The translations under genes were made by a program, and so were the position numbers. This document shows, piece after piece, positions 60,992 to 64,000 of a stretch of DNA of 64,000 bases. The DNA is taken from contig CAIIXF020000011.1 of the NCBI GenBank assembly GCA_903813345.2, positions 30,806,166 to 30,870,165 of the forward strand. Reading direction: 5' to 3'. Source of the DNA: Owenia fusiformis. Taxonomy: Eukaryota; Annelida; Polychaeta; Sabellida; Oweniidae. The notes beneath the pieces are model-generated. The model was given only the letters and a program-made list of their open reading frames with translations. It ran no database searches and was not told where the DNA came from. The stretch's first letter is position 1. Each line of letters begins with the position of its first letter.

Positions 60992-63569
60992 TACGGAAAG
61001 CGAAAGGGGATATACCGCAGAATTTAAAATTCAATGGAGTTTTAACATGGGAGTGATATCACACACCGCGGCCCAGTCAGATATATTTCTGCGCACTTTA
61101 TTTATTTAATTAACTTTGCACAACGCGCTCCCTGAAATTCATTCAGTGCGCGATTAAAAATTGTTTATGAGTGATATCGCACACCGCGGCCCAGTAAGAT
61201 CGATTTCTGCGCACTTTATTTATTTAGCCAGAATATTAACACACTCAAAATATCGCACTGAAGCTTGTATATGCTGGCGCGATGTAAATATAGTTTTCTG
61301 TTAATAAATGCCCAACAAGAAAGGGTAGCACAACAAATTCAACTTTTTTCGAAAGACTGCAGACTTGACCTGCGAAATTGTAATTTTGGATCACAGTGAT
61401 GCCTCTAGAGAGGATATCTATGAGAATTACAGATTATAGTGCGCAGAATTATAAAGTCAAACTGACCTCAAAATGGTAGTACACAGTGTACACTGCCATC
61501 TTTCAATAAAGTGTGTAGTTACAGACCTTCGTATACAAAATACCAGAATGATTGATGTAATACCTGCATACCATTCTTCTGGGAGAAGGAAAGTTCCTAT
61601 ATATATTCCAGGGCCGTAGCCAGGGGGCCTCACCCCCTCCCCCTTGCCAAATATTCGTTCAAAATCATGCAGTTTTTCACCATTATTAGCACTTTTCGCA
61701 TGATTTTTTTGCCGAAACTGTCAAAAAGCTCCCCCCCCCCTCTTGGCAAAATCTCCCCCTTGGTACCACTCCCCCAGGTTAATCCAGGATACGGGTCTGT
61801 ATTCTTAGACGAGATCGTTTAAGAACGTAAGGTAGACATAAGTGCCACCTGTTAAAAGCTAGGAGATCTTTTCTAAGTTATTAAGTCATCAATCAGCAGA
61901 CTGGTAATTGTATCCCCCACCCACTTCAAACTCCATACACTAACATACTATTACAATTTTATCTGTGTTTATTTGACTGTGGAAGGTGTACATTCATAGC
62001 ATTGAATTGCATTCCATTGCATTGTATTGTATTGTATTGTATAGCACATCATTGTATTGTATTGTACTGCATTTTATTGTATTGCACTGCATTGTATTGT
62101 ATTGCACTGCATTGTATTCTATTGCATTATATTGTACTGTATTGCACTGTATTATATTATATTGCACTGCATTGTACTTTATTGCACTGCATTGTATTGT
62201 ACTGCAGTGTACTACATTGTATTGCGCTGCATTGTATTGTATTGCACTGTATTGTATTGCACTACACTGTATTGAACTGCGATGTATTGTATTGCACGGC
62301 ATTGTATTGCACTGTACCACATTGTATTGCACTGCATTGTATTGAAATGAACTACATTGTAACTGTATTGTATTTTATTGCACTGCATTGCACTACATTG
62401 TATTGCACTGTATTGAACTGCGATGTATTGTATTGCACTGCATTGTATTGCACTGTACCACATTGTATTGCACTGCATTGTATTGAAATGAACTACATTG
62501 TAACTGTATTGTATTTTATTGCACTGCATTGCACTACATTGTATTGCACTGTATTGAACTGCGATGTATTGTATTGCACTGCATTGTATTGCACTGTACC
62601 ACATTGTATTGCACTGCATTGAATTAAAATGAACTACATTGTATTGCACTGCACAACATTGTTTTGCATTGTATTGCATTGCACTGCATTTTATTGTATT
62701 ATATTGCACTACATTGTATTGTATCATATTGCACTGCATTTTTTGCATCATATTATACTGCTTTGTATTGCATCATATTACACTACATTGTATTGCATCA
62801 TATTGCACTGCATTGTATTGCATCATATTGCTCTGCATTGTATTGCATCATATTGCACCGCATTGTATTACCTCATATTTCACCACATTGTATTGCATCA
62901 TATTGCACTGCATTGTATTACATCATATTGCACTGCATTGTATTGCATCATATTCCGTATTTACCATTTCAGTTACAGTTTTATTACATAAAATGTTATT
63001 TATAAGATTATAATTTTCAAACATTGAAAATGTTTTATACAATATCACTTAAAAGATATGAAATGGCCCAAAATAATATATTTTCAATGGAACCCTTTGC
63101 AAGGGTCACTTTGATAACGCCACGTATAATCTGTATGCATACGCCCTCTTTTAATGAACATTATCTTTGAAACCATATTAGAATCGAATCTGATAAAAGT
63201 GCGCATCATGGTCCTGGATGTGCTGCGCGCTAGAATCAGGAAATCTCAAAGTTCTCCTCGTTAGAGCCATCAATATTATCCAAAATTGTCATTTCGCTGG
63301 TTCACTGCGCAGTCTTTCGAAAAAAATCAAATTCGTGGTGCTACGAATTTTTATTCGTTATTTATTCACAGATAATCATTTTTTCATCGCGCACTGAATG
63401 CCGGAATTTCTGCGCACTTTATTTGAATTAACTTTGCAAAACGCGGCCCCTGTAATTCATTCAGTGCGCGATGAAATCTATCTGACTGGGCCGCGGTGTG
63501 TGATATCACTCCCATGTTAAAACTCCATTCGATTTTGAATTATGCGCATGTCCCCTATAGCTTTCCGTA
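60992..63569. mobile_element. 2578-bp insertion with 7-bp target duplication
   Basis: Termini TACGGAAAGC...GCTTTCCGTA, with inverted repeats continuing to about 61095 on the left and 63480 on the right ('gagtgatatcacacaccgcg' in both). ACTTCAG occurs at 60985-60991 and 63570-63576 and once in the uninterrupted copy at 56364-56370, so the duplication is 7 bp. The block from 'gtgatatcacacaccgcggc' recurs internally at 61170. There is no transposase frame; the centre is a pentanucleotide satellite. Superfamily unassigned. Confidence 0.85.
61990..62955. repeat. ATTGT/ATTGC pentanucleotide satellite with a 141-bp higher-order repeat
   Basis: About 1 kb of 5-bp units (attgt, attgc, actgc, actac variants). 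The variant block 'gaactgcgatgtattg' occurs at 62274, 62415 and 62556, exactly 141 bp apart, with the unit between conserved. The long open frames on both strands (Cys/Ile/Leu/Tyr-rich on +, Gln/Asn/Tyr-rich on -) follow from a stop-free 5-bp repeat and are not genes. Confidence 0.95.
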
Positions 63570-63948
63570 ACTTCAGATACTCTTTCAGCTTCAGAGTTTC
63601 GGGTTTAGAACGGGAGATTTGAATATTTGACGTTGGGTCAACGGGAACCATTTTACTCGTGTCTATTGAACACTATGCTGTCAATTTTGATTTCGATGCA
63701 CAGTTGAATTCTTGCTGAACACGATGATGTATGTCATGCATGATTTAGCGCCAAAAATCTTACGAAACGAGCTCGTTTAAAATATGTATTAGAAAACCAG
63801 CTATAAAACCGCATCAATGACATACTATAGAATCATTACACGCTATGGTGTAGTCTAAACAAACACTGGATTTGAACGGCTATTTATATGAGAAGGCTAC
63901 ATGAATTTGTATATGGTCGAGTGATACGTACAGGTTCAGTTTCGATAA

Positions 63949-64000
63949 TGGAGAGGTTAAGCTACCGTATAAAATCCAAAACGCAACTTAAACCTATCAA
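63949..64000 (+). mobile_element. Start of a further element X copy, cut by the window end
   Basis: 'atggagaggttaagct' matches the terminus of the two element X copies in direct orientation, then diverges ('accgtataaaatcc'). It may be a diverged third copy or a rearranged end of copy 2. Confidence 0.4.

Larger units (their letters stand above)
60875..63947. mobile_element. Element X, copy 2, split by a 2578-bp insertion
   Basis: 60875-60991 and 63570-63947 together match copy 1 (56254-56755) almost base for base. The right terminal repeat is lost at about 63947, where another 'atggagaggttaagct' in direct orientation begins. The near identity implies recent duplication or transposition. Confidence 0.85.

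Noticed and set aside
61986-63013. Several long open frames on both strands (up to 206 codons)
   Set aside because: They are the translation of a 5-bp repeat without stop codons; all frames are open for the same reason.
60985-63576. hAT-type insertion with an 8-bp duplication
   Set aside because: The eighth base does not match on either side when compared with the empty site; only 7 bp are duplicated.
1-64000. CRISPR array or bacterial operon
   Set aside because: Spliced genes, poly-A signals, LINEs and animal protein families show this is animal nuclear DNA; the tandem repeats lack unique spacers of constant length.

Overview
The window is AT-rich, intron-rich animal nuclear DNA with a heavy load of young, nested, mostly non-autonomous transposable elements. 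The genes point to a marine bilaterian invertebrate, most likely lophotrochozoan: a FMRFamide-receptor-like GPCR, a sarcoplasmic-type calcium-binding protein, a calcium-activated chloride channel regulator (CLCA) and a GULO-like aldonolactone oxidase. The taxon is an inference; nothing here fixes it.

Region by region. 1-5.5 kb is transposon debris: nested inverted repeats, a short element with a longer sibling at 27.2-28.4 kb, and the 3' end of a LINE. 6.1-12.1 kb (+) is a multi-exon FAD-linked aldonolactone oxidase-like gene; its first intron holds an element inserted in another element plus a degenerate GC-rich minisatellite. 12.3-16.3 kb is palindrome-rich intergenic DNA, ending in a possible orphan signal-peptide exon at 16.3 kb. 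16.4-18.4 kb is a 5'-truncated, frameshifted LINE (-). 20.2-24.6 kb (+) is a three-exon gene for an unrecognised basic, disordered protein. 25.0-26.4 kb is a four-unit tandem array.

29.2-46.2 kb (-) is a CLCA gene whose 17 exons join in phase to a 1003-residue protein with signal peptide, HExxH metalloprotease site, VWA MIDAS motif and C-terminal membrane helix. Its largest intron contains, on the opposite strand, an intronless EF-hand gene. 47.5-49.1 kb and 55.2-56.2 kb carry large foldback elements flanked by TTA or TAA. 50.7-52.0 kb (-) is an intronless GPCR. 56.2-64 kb has two near-identical copies of one element. The second copy is split by a 2578-bp insertion with a 7-bp target duplication, and the first copy supplies the empty site. 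That insertion carries about 1 kb of pentanucleotide satellite with a 141-bp higher-order repeat.

I see no sign that the protein genes form a pathway; the two calcium-related genes are nested but unrelated in sequence. I found no convincing new biochemical system. The best unusual material is the element architecture, the nested EF-hand gene and the unrecognised 519-residue protein.
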